A DNA stretch of 64,000 nucleotides from Schistocephalus solidus (lineage: Eukaryota > Platyhelminthes > Cestoda > Diphyllobothriidea > Diphyllobothriidae): positions 1 through 64,000 of the forward strand of contig WEDG01000258.1 in NCBI GenBank assembly GCA_017591395.1, written 5' to 3'. How positions within the stretch are numbered: the stretch's first letter is position 1; each line of letters begins with the position of its first letter. The translations under genes were made by a program, and so were the position numbers. This document shows, in pieces, positions 9,836 to 21,555 of this stretch. Under the pieces are notes generated by a model. The model saw only the letters and a program-made list of their open reading frames with translations. It had not been told where the DNA came from and did not search any database.

Positions 9836-11653
9836 CTGATGAATGAGGTCACTCACTGAAGTATGACTGAAAGAAAATCTCCTTCATCGTCTGCACCGGT
9901 TGGTTCGGGAGAATGGCTTGCAGATCTACAGTAACCTTTACGGGAATTAGTGTGCTGTTGATCACTCGAACTGTAGAGAGCCAAGGTGGTGTACCGAAAC
10001 GACACACCGCCCGGTACTGAGGTCGAGAGGCAAAAAGGAGAGGCGGAAGTGTTTTAGCTGGTGGGACAGCCAGCTCGGGCCAGCCATCGAAATTGAGGTC
10101 TTCTAATCTAGGTGGAAGGACACTGCCAAAGACTGTATCGCCAGCGGGACCCGAAAGAATGTCGAGAGGTAGACGATCAAATGTACAGTTTGGGAAAAGA
10201 CGTACAAGGAATATCTTGCCCGATCCGTTTTTGCCTGATAAATTAGGTGCTCCGACGGCCAGCTCATCAATACCATCCCCGTCAATGTCGCCCACTGCTG
10301 ACAAGGCATATCCAAAAAAGAAAGCATCTGGGGGAGCCCGAAGGGTTTCATTCGGCATCCTCATGCGTGCCGATTGGTTTGTCGTTACTATAGTCTGTGT
10401 TGGGGTACAGTAGACCATAATTGCGCCTCTGTTGGCTGTTGGACCATCGAAAGTGGCATATGGGAGCCCCACAACGACAATTTCCTGCTGACCCACGGTG
10501 TTAAGACGAGCAACACTTGTGCCGTAGCCGGCAAAAGAGGCATTATCTGGCATCTTGGCAAACCAACTAAGCCCCGAAGAGCCCTGAGCTACGTCTCGGG
10601 TGCGAAATAAATGCAAATGTCCGAGTCCTCAGAGGGCAATGCGTCCTTTCCGTAGCTCGGAGCGCCAATATATCCATCGGCCTGTGAGAATCCGAAGTAG
10701 CCCCCCGCGTAGGCATCTCCGAAAAACTGGGGTCGATGAACTGTGGCGAGCTGAGATGTGTTATAGGGGTCCGTGACCATTTGAACTTGGCCGAACTCGG
10801 CTGCCAGTGGCTGACCGACAGAAACGCGAATACCCCGAACCGCTTGTGACATCGAACTCGCTGCCACGCTGGAGGAAGAAAGAGAGAGTGAAAAGCCCGT
10901 CATGCAGGGCTCAGTCACTTTGCCACCTGTTCTGCAAAATGATCGCAATTCGTGTCTTGGTCGTACTCGATGCCCATGGATCAATTGTAGGTAGCACCGT
11001 CCTGCGGGCAACTTTCCATCCTCTGACCATAAGGGATCACAGTAGGCAAAAAGGCCTAAGCCAAAAGTCAATTGAAGAGTCGCAACGGAGGCACCGAGAA
11101 ATCCACGCTTTTCGAGCCCACTTGCAATATCAGAACATGGTTCCGCAGGTACGAGTTTCCCAGTCCGATCATTGGTGAGCGTACAGAGAATAACTAGACC
11201 GTTTTCACGTGGAAAGACATTGTAGGCATTTTCCCGTGATGTACTACTTCGCCATGATCCACCAAGTAGAATGTATGATCGGTCGTTCTGCGGTAAGGCC
11301 AACATGTCGATACTGGTCCATTGAAACATTTCGTCAGGCAGTGGTCGGACGTCGTCCGGCCAGGTAAATATTGGTGAATCTTGCTGGAATAAAAACTGCC
11401 GCAAGTACCGTGTGTCCGGCAGATAATCTCGGGTCATAGCCGGTTCCCAGACTCTTAGCATGTGGAGTTCATTCTCATAATTTAATTCTGCTCTGGATTT
11501 AGAGTTCAGTCGTGGCCATTCGGTATCGAACTCACTATTTTTCTTGTCGTTTGAGGTAGCCATTACGGAGGAAATAAGGCTCAGCAGACTTACAAGCCGC
11601 ATAGCGAAAGAACGGGGTACTCCTACACATTTGGCCATAGTCCTTGATGACAT
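8533..11653 (-). CDS. Integrin alpha subunit, ectodomain (divergent; gene incomplete at 3' end)
   Basis: Integrin alpha chains pair with beta chains in the plasma membrane and bind matrix ligands. Three blocks on the minus strand together encode about 1,011 codons. The first carries an N-terminal hydrophobic signal (MRLVSLLSLISSVMA) and early propeller blades (GACVATL-like GASVATL, CDPLW, YFGFSQADGYIGAPSYG). The second has the clearest hallmark, an FG-GAP cation site GDIDGDGIDELAVGAPN, and a second weaker one, DLNFDGWPELAVP. The third continues into the thigh and calf stalk with paired cysteines. The frame changes after about 10593 and returns after about 9850. A 26-nt intron (10567-10592) and a 61-nt intron (9836-9896), both GT-AG and both phase-correct, would restore one frame; small indels are the alternative. 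The last block probably ends at a strong donor (GTGAGT) at 8532. Upstream Met codons at 11653, 11638 and 11602 are all possible starts; 11602 sits best before the signal peptide. No transmembrane segment was found. Confidence 0.75.
9897..10566 (-). CDS. Integrin alpha, block 2 (FG-GAP blades with Ca-binding loops)
   Basis: This block is in a frame offset by one from its neighbours. It reads WFAKMPDNASFAGYGTSVAR, then IVVVGLPYA, then the DIDGDGIDE calcium loop and LEDLNFDGWPELAVP. The block is open in this frame from about 10616 to 9849, so either a short intron or an indel lies at each end. Confidence 0.75.
10593..11653 (-). CDS. Integrin alpha, block 1 (signal peptide and first propeller blades)
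   Basis: Open for about 354 codons and runs to a TAG at 10589. Contains the signal peptide, a WPRLNSKSRAELNYENELHM region and cysteines typical of blades 2-3 (SFCRTGGKVTEPCMTG). Ends in phase 2 at GAGAC before GTAGCT if the 26-nt intron is real. Confidence 0.75.
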
Positions 11654-11813
11654 TCAGGTGCTGGTTAATATTTTTGAAACACATGTAGAACAACAGGGCA
11701 CGGTTACCAGGTATTTCAGTCCACCTGAAAGAACGCGCCCAAAGACTTGCGTGCATACGCTCTTCAGATTATGGAGTTATGTCTAGGTTTGCGCAGAACG
11801 CGAAATTCCTAGA
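11654..11813. other. Upstream region of the integrin gene
   Basis: Short stretch 5' of the integrin start on the minus strand. No TATA-like or other promoter motif that I can defend. Confidence 0.3.
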
Positions 11814-12248
11814 ATGACCTTGGCGCTTATTGTTGCGCTTGTCCCTCCTTACGCACCAGATTGGTGGATTCATGACGCATCTGATTGGCTGAGTGATGTA
11901 CGACTGAAAAATGGTTCAAGGCAGCTACTAACACGACTGACAAAGACTATAGGTGCAAATAAATTGCCGCCCTGGAAAAAAATAAATGCTAATTTTTCGG
12001 TACCTCTCCAACCAGGTGTTCTAACTCGTTCCCTTATTAATAAAACACATCGAACTACGTTGGTTCCGCGTGAATATTTTACTGATAGAATAAACAAAGC
12101 ACAAGTGTTTGAACGGGACTATTGGAAAATTTGTTTCAAATCATTAAGAATTTCCATAACTAATATTTTTCCCCATGAGAGTGATGAACAGAAGTTTTTC
12201 TTTGCTGAAAATGTATTTTTATATGACTATGTGGTCTTTCCAAAATAG
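11814..12248 (+). CDS. Orphan ORF of 144 codons, not recognised
   Basis: Open frame with Met start (MTLALIVALVPPYAPDWWIH), moderately hydrophobic at the N terminus, then basic (LLTRLTKTIGANKLPPWKKI) and ending FLYDYVVFPK. Lies 160 bp from the integrin start, divergently. In a 64-kb window several frames of this length are expected by chance, I recognise no domain, and there is no obvious polyadenylation context. Probably not a gene. Confidence 0.15.
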   Translation: MTLALIVALVPPYAPDWWIHDASDWLSDVRLKNGSRQLLTRLTKTIGANKLPPWKKINANFSVPLQPGVLTRSLINKTHRTTLVPREYFTDRINKAQVFERDYWKICFKSLRISITNIFPHESDEQKFFFAENVFLYDYVVFPK

Positions 12249-14102
12249 CTTCGCATAAACTTTTTGGCACCTGTGTTCAGTGTTAAAGTTTTACAACGAA
12301 CGTGAAGGTCGTAAAAAGTAGGTAAGTTTTTACTGCCCAGTTATATTTAATGAAGGAGTGCATCTGAAGGTGATCCACTTCTATCACTTATTAAATTAGA
12401 TACTAATTAAATTTCGTAAAGTCAGTGACTGTCAGTCATTTGACGGCCATCGAGAAAAATTACACGAGTGGATTCAGTATGAAAACAAGAACTACCGGGG
12501 TAGGAGTTTAAACCATACTTAAACCAGTCGATTCATTGAAAAAATTAGACAATGGATTTTTGCGTGTGACAATGGACGTGAGTTACGAAGTACTCCGACT
12601 GTTACATGGCACTATGATGGCCTTCAAACTTAACGTTGCTGCAAAATGATTCCACCGCTAATTTTGTACTGACTGTCGCCAGCACCAAATTGAATAATTT
12701 TCGAAGACATTTTGCAGTGATAATTACAAGAAACTCATATGGAAAACTTAAACAAACCATTAAATCTTCATTGCTTCAGTACAGTAAAAGTTGCCTAACC
12801 ACTTGCACTGAATGACCTTTATGTTCATAGAACCTCAACTAAAGCAACACAATTCTTCAAATCTACTCTTAACTTATTGTTTGCACCTTTCAAAAAATTC
12901 GTATCTCTATTTGGACAGCGAAATGTTTTTCCTGGAATCTGGGCTTTATGAACGCCCAAGCTTGTCAATCAAGCTATTTATATCATTTGTCATTGATTTT
13001 GTATGTTCCAGGCCTTTATGTGTGTAACCCAAAAGCCCTGCTACTGAGATCATCTCATGGAATATAATGTCCGTTTTTCAGCTCAGCGTTAGTTTTAACT
13101 CGTGGCAAGATAACGCATACGTTGTACAAACTCTTGATTTCTTACAGCTGGATTATAATGTCTTAGAATTGACTTCCATAGGAAATGTAGATTAACCAAA
13201 CACAGACATGGAATAAAACTAAATAATGCAACTTCTTTTTGCATCTTGTGTGTACCTGCCGACTATCATTGCCCACATCCTGATTAACTACTTTAACATG
13301 TGACCATTACCCATACTAGTTTTGCTCTTTCATGAAATGTTAATTAAAATTTGGAAATGTGTTTTTCGGATCGAAAGATTGCTTTATTGGGGTTTTAATA
13401 TTAATCCCCATGCAACCTAATCACAAGATATAAGTCATTTCAGGATGCTGTTGGTTAAACAAGATTCTTTTTGGTTACCTGAAAAAATTAATCAGTAAAA
13501 ACTACTAATAAAATATTATAAATTTTTCTCATTTATTTGCAATGCCCTTATGAATTCAAATATATTTAATAGAAAACATGCAGAGAAATATTCTTTTTTG
13601 TGCCCTTTTGATATAAAATTAGGTCTTCTTCAATTTTTAGAAATGTAGAAAAGGCTGTTTTCGGTTTTAAGAAATTGTCATATTATGAGGTTTTAAAGCC
13701 TGAGAAATTTCAACTCATACGGTCTTCTATCTGACCCTTTATTAACTCTGCTTATAAAGTCCACATCCATTAAAAAATGTGATGAGTACTATCTGATGCC
13801 TTCATCATAGCGTACAGAAATTTTCGATTTCCCATAGAAGGAATGTATACAGCGGGTAGTTTTGAAACCCTGAATGCAAGTGTAATGACAGAACGGGTTA
13901 AAAGTATTTCGGCTACTTATAAAGTATTGAAAACCGGAAGACATTCTTTGTTCAAGTATAAACTTTTAGAAAGATGTACGCTTCTACTGAATGAATACAA
14001 AAATGAATATTTTGTGCTTATTTTCTAAAAAATATACTTAACTTTATAAGTGAGAAGAATGCATAGTATTTTAGCAGTCAGTTTTAAAGAGTATAGTATT
14101 TG
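12249..14102. other. AT-rich, no gene recognised
   Basis: AT-rich sequence with only short open frames of unremarkable composition. No repeat or retroelement protein motif seen. Confidence 0.5.
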
Positions 14103-14260
14103 CAGACCACCGAAAGGAAGCTGGTTCAAAAGCCGGCATCCTCACGTACCTGAAATAGTTGGAGATTATGTTGCGCAGTAATTATTCTAACGATCCTACT
14201 TATGTAATCTTTTAGAATCGAAAACACACTTACCATGTCGGTTAACATGTAATAGGATAC
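14103..14260 (+). repeat. Dispersed repeat, copy at 14.1 kb
   Basis: Contains AAAAGCCGGCATCCTC, AAATAGTTGGAGATTATG, CTTATGTAATC and AAAACACAC in an order and spacing shared with 32955-33095 on the same strand. No coding capacity. The family is not one I can name. Confidence 0.55.
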
Positions 14261-17200
14261 CACCTCTATTTTAAGCATTCCACCATGACTAAAGACCTTT
14301 TTGAACACACAGTCTGCCTTAAAGGGGTTTCAGGGTGAACTAATATTTATCCTAGTTCAAAAGTTTATGACTGCTATGCTACCACTGTAAGGCATAAAAA
14401 GATTTGATTACTTAGCATTTGTGAGTAGCATGTGCTAAATTTGCACAGTTAAAAATCTTTGCTCTTTTTCATCGACCATCAATTAATACGAAAAAGGGTT
14501 TTGCAAAATGAAAGAGACTCCGAGCAGGCTAACAAGCAGGGGTCCTATTCTGTGCTTCAGCAACAGACGTTTGAATACTATTCCTCATGTGCAAATTAAT
14601 ACCGTATGGAAAATATTCCTCGTTATCTATCACTTAATAAGCGCAGACGTCAATTGACATACTGTACCCTTGGTTTATTTGTAACTGAAAATAGTGACTG
14701 AGGGTAAAATGGTTGTAATTGACATGGGCACGGTAGAACCCAAAGTTCCGCGGTTTGCCACCGAACTTTAACGGGTGTATTACATTGTAGCATTACTAAG
14801 TAAAGAGGCAGTGCAGTCAAATTTCTTATGCCATACTAAATTTTGCCCCATCGCCAAATAACTTCAGACCAATTTCATCTTTTACAAATTCTATGTTGGC
14901 TTTCTTCTCGTTTTATTGGACGAAAAGAGAGACTCAACCTCAAGACACAGGAGATATTTGAGGAGGCTGATTACTGACCCGTGGAATGCAATGACTTTTC
15001 CAAGTGCGATGGTTTTAATAGTTTGCTTCAGAAACACAATTTCTCGAGTATGTACCTTCTTCGCTGTGACTGTTACCCTATTAAATGGAATACTTCAAAT
15101 CTTTATCTTTTTTGACAAGGTTTTGAGACAAAAGCTTTCTGCGAATATTCCCATGTTAAAATTGAAAATTGCTTTATTAATGGTTAGGGATAAATTTTTT
15201 GAGAATATTTACTCCTTTTTCCAATTCAATCAAATACTCATTTATTTAAAATAACTAGCTTTAACCATGTTTTCAGATACCGTTCACAGCGTTTACGGTT
15301 CCCTATTCATACTTCTCAAAAGGCTCTTTATTTTTAGATCGGTCAGTGCTTATAAATTTTGTTGCTTTCTTGTGGGGTCTGCCAAACAGTGAATTCCAAC
15401 ACTCGTTGCTGAGACTAACTTTGCGCACAACGACATCACGAAAAACTCTTTTTAGGTTTTATCTATAATTAGCGGTTTCCTTTGCACATGCGTCTCTGAG
15501 GTAAGTTGGCGTTTGAAGAGTTGGCGTGCTGTGTTTGACAAGTATCTGCAACAGGTCACACTGGAAAGGGCCATCGTTAAAATATATATTTCTCACACGT
15601 CTCTCACTGAAGACTGGACTTTTTGCAGAAATTGTGAATATGTGCTGGAGCACCTTGTCGTAGAGCATGAAAAACCCAGGCACACATAACGATAGTTTAG
15701 GGTCTCGTAACCTGTCAGCTGAGTTTGTCTTTTGTTGGAAACCCAATACTACCGTCTGACCTTGTTAATTTAACGCGTGCTACACGGAAGGCAGTTCGTT
15801 GTGCTGGGTTATGGAATTTCGTCGAAGTAACAGCCACGCTCCCCCTCAGTAGCCTGGTTTCCTTTTCTGCACCGATATCTCTGAGCTCGTGAAGTTGAAC
15901 TGGTTATCCGCTCTCAGACTATGAACAGTTGTTATGAGCAACGCGTCTCCTCCCTGCACCGTCGGGCTGTGCTCATGTGCTCACAAACTTGTTGTTACCT
16001 GGGTACTTTCGGGAAAAATTGCAGAATTATATTCAGCGGGCCACGTCAAAGTGGGTACCTGGGCTTAGTTGATCAGTTACGCATATGCAGTTACTGAACT
16101 GTGGTTCCTGTTCCGTTAACGGCAAGGTGTTCATGGCTTAAAAGGTAGTTTTTATGTGGTAGAGAATGGCACCAGCTCCATTCGTGTTGTATGGTTAGGT
16201 ATGGAAGCTGCAGTTTATGAAGACTATTCGTCTGTTGTCAATTTGTCGCGTTCGTATCAAAGTTTCACTGCTCATTTCTCTGGACTTTTTGCATAGCTTA
16301 ATAAATCCTTAAAAAGTGTGTTATCTGCTTGCTCGCTCCTCGATGGGATTTGCGATAGCTGAGAATTTGTGTCGTGTTGACCACCGTTCAGGACATCATG
16401 ATGAGGATTCGCCACTTCGCCTTCGTTAAGGGCAGAAATTTGCTCTCTCTCTTTTTCTCTCTACTCTCTCTCCTTTATGAACTGGCTGTTAAGCGAAATG
16501 CTAGGACAGTGCCATAAAATTTGCATCTGCCTGAAAAAATGGTGAGACAACGTGTAAAGAAAGTTTTTTGGCGGACTCCTGATAAAACCCAGAAATATGT
16601 TAAGTCGATATTCTCAAATGATCAAAAAGGTATTTAATAAGCTACTATGGAAAATTCAATTGGCAAACAGTTATTTGTATCAGTTCCCATGTTTTTCGAA
16701 TTTCAGCTACACGATGGAGACTATGAAAATTAAATCAATTATAACTTTGAATTGATTCTACTGCAGGTGTTTTTAAGAGTCCTCTAGTCAGTGGATAAAT
16801 TATGGAAGCCAGAAAACGCTTGTTTTAATTAAACTGATTCGCACAGTAATTATAGAAACCATCATATAGAAGAAGTGTTGTGGCGCTCTCTGTAATAAGA
16901 TTTAAAACGCAAGTATTGTTAAAACGTTAAATCCTTTAAGGTCAAAAATTATTAACGGGTCGATCGTTTCAATTAACAAGATAACGCAAGAGCGGGCGAA
17001 AGTTGCATTGACATTTTAAGTAATTAAGTCGGTTGAGTGGGCGAAGGTCGCAGTTGAAGTCACGTGCATGTTAATGAGGGTATAAAACCAGAAAATCAAA
17101 TACTAGGTGCAAAAATAATTTGTTTAAAATCACAGGTAATCGGAGCACCTTCTACCTTAGTACACTATTCTTCTACAGTAAGCATTATTAAAGTATGCTA

Positions 17201-17737
17201 AATTGTCGTTTCTCGCTGTAACTCCCCAGTTCGAAAACCTTCCCTGAATTCGAACAGGCCTTAAATTCGAAATTAACGTTTTTCCTTGAGTAACTTGAAC
17301 ATTTTACTGTATTTCTTCTGTTGCTTATGTTATGCAGCGAGAGAAGATAGTTTATAATTTGGCACTAATGTTTCTAACCTCAAAACTTTTGCATTTTATA
17401 AAAATACACCGCTTCAAGTTATATCGCGAACAAATGTTTCCGTATAGAGAGTTATCTGGGATTTCGGCAGTCGGTGGTTCACATTTCACAGAGGACACAG
17501 AGTTTTTCACAATTGGATCATTCGAACAATACATTTACCGCTTATTTTGGTTAGAAACCTACGCATAAGCCTATGATTATTCGTAAAAAGTCGACATAGA
17601 TTGCAAATGGGCTACATATTTTCCTATTTCATTTACAGTTTTATTAAGATACTAGGCCTAATTTATTTTATTGGGAATCGTGGTTTAGAAAGGATCACTT
17701 GGGAAAAAAAGTTAACATCTAATTCTGCTTCAAAACC
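14261..17737. other. No gene recognised; one CT-rich tract
   Basis: About 3.5 kb of AT-rich DNA. A CT-rich low-complexity tract lies at 16442-16473. Short frames (for example plus 14916-15254 and 17332-17568) have no recognisable domain and are within chance length. Confidence 0.5.
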
Positions 17738-17754
17738 TATATATATATATATAT
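17738..17754. repeat. Short TA microsatellite
   Basis: Run of about eight TA units immediately before the left arm of the hairpin at 17755. Confidence 0.8.
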
Positions 17755-17924
17755 ACCTATTTCCTATTCACTTTGACCGAAAACAAACCAGCTGGCTGGC
17801 TCAAACTGTAGATTCCTACAAAATTATGAAATAAAAAGACAAACAATATATATAATTTTGTAGGAACCTACAGTTTAAGCCAGTCAGCTGGTTTGTTTTC
17901 GGTCAAAGTGAATAGGAAATAGGT
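17755..17924. repeat. Long hairpin: 72-bp inverted repeat with 27-nt loop
   Basis: Left arm 17755-17825 (starting ACCTATTTCCTATTCACTTT) and right arm 17853-17924 (ending AGTGAATAGGAAATAGGT) are inverted copies with only about three mismatches. The loop is AT-rich. The near identity suggests recent formation. It directly abuts a minus-strand copy of the dispersed repeat at 17935. It could be a fold-back or miniature transposon, a rearrangement product, or a source of hairpin RNA; the sequence does not decide. Confidence 0.85.
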
Positions 17925-17934
17925 AATACAACAG

Positions 17935-18260
17935 TTCGACCGTCTTATTCCGACGATGTCCACCGTATGCTCCGAAGAAAGGTGGTGCAGGAACGGTGAT
18001 TTGCGCGTGGATTAGTTTTAAGTGATAGTAGCCTTGCGATGCAGTTACCGCACTCTCTCCTCCTCCCCCACCTGAGCCCGGTGTCATGACAGAGGCAAGA
18101 AGACCGGAGGCGGGAGAAGATGCAGGTGGCTGGCGCGGCCGCAGCCGCCCCTGGGCGTGCCACCAAACTACCTCCCCCATGTTCGGCATTTGTTATGGGA
18201 GCACAACCCGAATCCCACCTGCCATGCCCTGATGTGGCCCCCGTGTTGGTCCAACGCATC
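17935..18260 (-). repeat. Dispersed repeat, minus-strand copy
   Basis: On the minus strand this segment contains GTGGCTGGC..., CACTCTCTCCTCCTCCCCC in complement, and the closing block related to GTGGACCTCGTCG, as in the copies at 1.5-2.8, 57.8 and 60.6 kb. The open frames on the minus strand are low-complexity and differ between copies. Confidence 0.65.
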
Positions 18261-21204
18261 TATCACGTGGCCCGTTTAGGGGTCACAAATAGGTAACAAC
18301 AGACATGCAGAGCAATATAATCAACAAGCAGCAATATAATCAAACAAAAAAGATTATCAAAGGTAACAATTTCTTTTTGGCGTTAAAAATAGGCTCTGCT
18401 AGCGAACTCTGCATGTTTGTAGATTAGCGCAGACCAGTTCTGCCACTGTGTGCGCATAAAAATGGCTATTCCCATATTCGGCTTGAATTCGTTCAACCAA
18501 CGTGTCATAATTAGCTAAAGATATCTTCGTTTCAACCATAAGCTCTAAACCGGCTGAATTAGTTTATGTCTCAAAGCAAACAGTGTAAGAAGCGACATAA
18601 ATCAATTCAAGTCTTTCCTTGAATTTTTATGAACCTGGAAACCATTATATATTTTGCGTGAACACTTATTCGTTTATCCATGTCCCGATGAATTATATTT
18701 CCCCGTTTGGGATGGCAAACGGTTAATTTTAAGTTATGTGTAGCCTCACAGTCCCTTCCTTCCTGCCTTTAATTACGTGGCACGTTCTCGTCAAAAAGAC
18801 TGATAAGGAGATAAGCGTATAGCTCGTCTTACCTGTTTCATACACTGGCTGGTTTCATTACATAGCAAAACATATTTTTTTCAGGGCCATAATTAAATCA
18901 CCAGGGTATGCGCATTGCTTGGGTCTGTCACCACGCAGTCATTCATTCACCATCAATTACGGTACAGAGGTCTACTTAAGCTTAGACACCAATGACTAGT
19001 ATATTTAGACTCCTCCTGAACCATCAACAACTACTTCTCAAGTGCATGCTTTCTATATTTTTCCTAGTTTAATTATTTCTTGTTGGTCCCTTTTGGCTTC
19101 TTATGACTTTCATCAAGGCGGTTTTGGTTTAGGCTTGATAAATTTTGTGCTTGTAATATATTTTACTCGACCTTTCGAGGCTGGCTAAACGCTCACTATT
19201 CTCATTTTTTCTCTTTGCCAAAGGTAGACAGTTTAGTAGCTGTTATGAATTCTCTAGTTACAGCTGTTCTTGTAATAAAAGGGAGCCAGATTCTTTGGAC
19301 CTGGTTGCGGTTAATGTGCTCAATTATTATTTTGAAAGACAACGTTACTAGGATAATGACGTAAAACCTCAGTGAATGGTCCTTGATCAAGTCTGACTAA
19401 CAAGCATCTAAGCGGTTACTGCACCTTAGCTGTCATGGTTCAAAATTCTATTGGTATGCACAACAAATCGGTCCTCCAGGTTAAGAATCTTACTATTGTC
19501 TTATGAAATTTAACATATTAATTCAAACTGGGCAAATTCCGATTATCATCACCTAATTTGTCTGTGTATGGAGGGCACACGAGGTTCTACAAGCATACCC
19601 AATCCGCTGGTGATGACGTAGTCTCGCCGTTGAAACAGGGAATGCGGTAAGAAGGAACGAGTTCGATACTCCACCAGATTTGTGCACCATACGTTCTTTT
19701 ATATCCATACCTTTGTCATTCACACTGCCCCCTCACAAAAGAGTCTTTCAAGTTTTGTGAATCTTTACCGCTCCTCCCCACGCGAACACTCCAGTCTACT
19801 TCGGGAACCTGCTTAGTGCAAGAGGGTAAACAGCTGCGAACTTCAGCGGCCGTCGGGACTTCTAACCGTTTCTTTTTAGGAATTCAAAGCCAACCTATCA
19901 ATGTGAGAGGGACTAGAAAATACTACCTGAAAGTTTTTATTTTACCCTCTGGCCATCTGGTCATGGTGGGCTGGGGTATATCAACATTGGAACAGTAACT
20001 GTCCCAAGAAATACCTGTTCCCCTCACGTTAGGAGGACAACCAACCTGGCAGCCTGAAAGATCCATCATCCTATAGATCTCAACAGATAAACTTCTCTAT
20101 TAAACATGCAAAGCTCCATCGGAAACGAATGCTCCGGGGATGTGGTATGTATCTCTTTTTAGTAGACTATCTCAGGCTAATAAGTATCCTTCGCGCAGAG
20201 GGGAAGAATACGGCAACGAAATTAGAACTGAACCAAAAAGAATGAATTAGAGATTAGGCAGATGATGCCCAAAAACTACCAAATACAGTGAAGTTTCAGA
20301 CTAGGTGAATTTAAACTGGTACTGTTGAAAACAGAAAAAAAGCTCGGGAGATGCAAGACCATAAAGCAGAATAGACCTAAAGTGAGGCGAAAATCAAGAA
20401 CTCAGCCGCGGAAACAAAAACGGCCACAAGAACCTCAGCGACGGAAACTCCGTCACTGGCACAATTCTTGGTCAAAGTAATTATCTATGCTTGGAACACT
20501 GGGGCAAACATTTACAAGGGAAATTTAATCATCCCTATATAGTCTACTGGGGCCAATGAAAAGGCTTCAAGATGTTCAAATCGATGTTAATTTCACCTGC
20601 CTCGCAGTGCAGAAAAACGCAAATACTTCACTCCAGCTTTTATTGGGAAAAACATCGAGCGGGTTTACCAGGCAGACCTGCTGGCACAGCTATCTGGAAT
20701 ACTGAAAGCACTGACTCATTCATTCCAGAAAATGTAGACAACAGAGCAACATCACGCTACGTCACGGACACTGCCCTTGTTACTCTGCGCACAATCCGTT
20801 TTTTTTTCCGACTGCTATCTTCTGTCGAACAAGTTTTGTAACTTCTATCTGACCTACGTTTATGTCGTTCGCTACCTTCCTTGCTTTTCCCTCACCCACC
20901 TGAACTGATATTCCTTGTACATTCACATCAATTTTTGACCTTGAAACCTCGGGTCACCCGTATTTTTAAAATTGTTCTTGTGTACGCCTGTGACCTATGC
21001 TAGCGGCAGACTCCCTTGGTTTGGCTACGGGGATATATCGTTAAGGTTTTATCTGTTTTATTCTTAATTATTTATTCATTAATAGAACCATATTAAAACC
21101 AATTGTGGTTTGCTTTTTGAGTTGACGTACGCGTTACTCTGGGATACCGAATCGTCGCTAATAATAACAAGTATAACGAAATTCTAGGTTGGACTTTCAG
21201 TTTC
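18261..21204. other. No gene recognised
   Basis: Nearly 3 kb with no frame of coding character, no retroelement motif and no strong repeat that I could detect. Confidence 0.5.
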
Positions 21205-21555
21205 TCAGCACGTCCATAGTGTTGAGCCGTAGCAACCTCCTCTGCATATAATCAAGTTATGAAGCATAATACCAACTTGCTGACTCCGTGATAACACATC
21301 CTGTATCTGCGAGTGCCTTTGTATAGGCTCTGTTACCTCGGCTGGGAAACGCACAGAATTTCTGTCATCCAATGCGTCAGCATTGAGGACGTTCATCAGG
21401 CATCTCATCACAGTGGCCGCTGACTCATTGCGCAAAGGCGTTGGAACAGCTTTGATGACAACAACCCACTGGTCCTCGCTGATTGGTTCTTCCCCGTACT
21501 CGCTCCAGTTACTCACGTCAACTTTCCCTGCTTGCTTCATTCCCGGCGTCTTCAA
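21205..21555 (-). CDS. Unrecognised ORF or candidate exon, 116 codons
   Basis: The minus-strand frame has a mixed, globular-looking composition, with acidic and aromatic segments (VSNWSEYGEEPISEDQWVVV) and a helix-like stretch (NESAATVMRCLMNVLNADAL). A possible donor (CGAG then GTAACA) lies after VRFPAE, so it might be an exon rather than a whole gene. I recognise no family. Chance or a transposon fragment remain possible. Confidence 0.25.
   Translation of the reverse strand: MKTPGMKQAGKVDVSNWSEYGEEPISEDQWVVVIKAVPTPLRNESAATVMRCLMNVLNADALDDRNSVRFPAEVTEPIQRHSQIQDVLSRSQQVGIMLHNLIICRGGCYGSTLWTC

Noticed and set aside
11814..12248. 144-codon ORF as a gene divergent from the integrin
   Set aside because: Length is within chance for this window and no domain or transcript signal is seen; kept only at low confidence.
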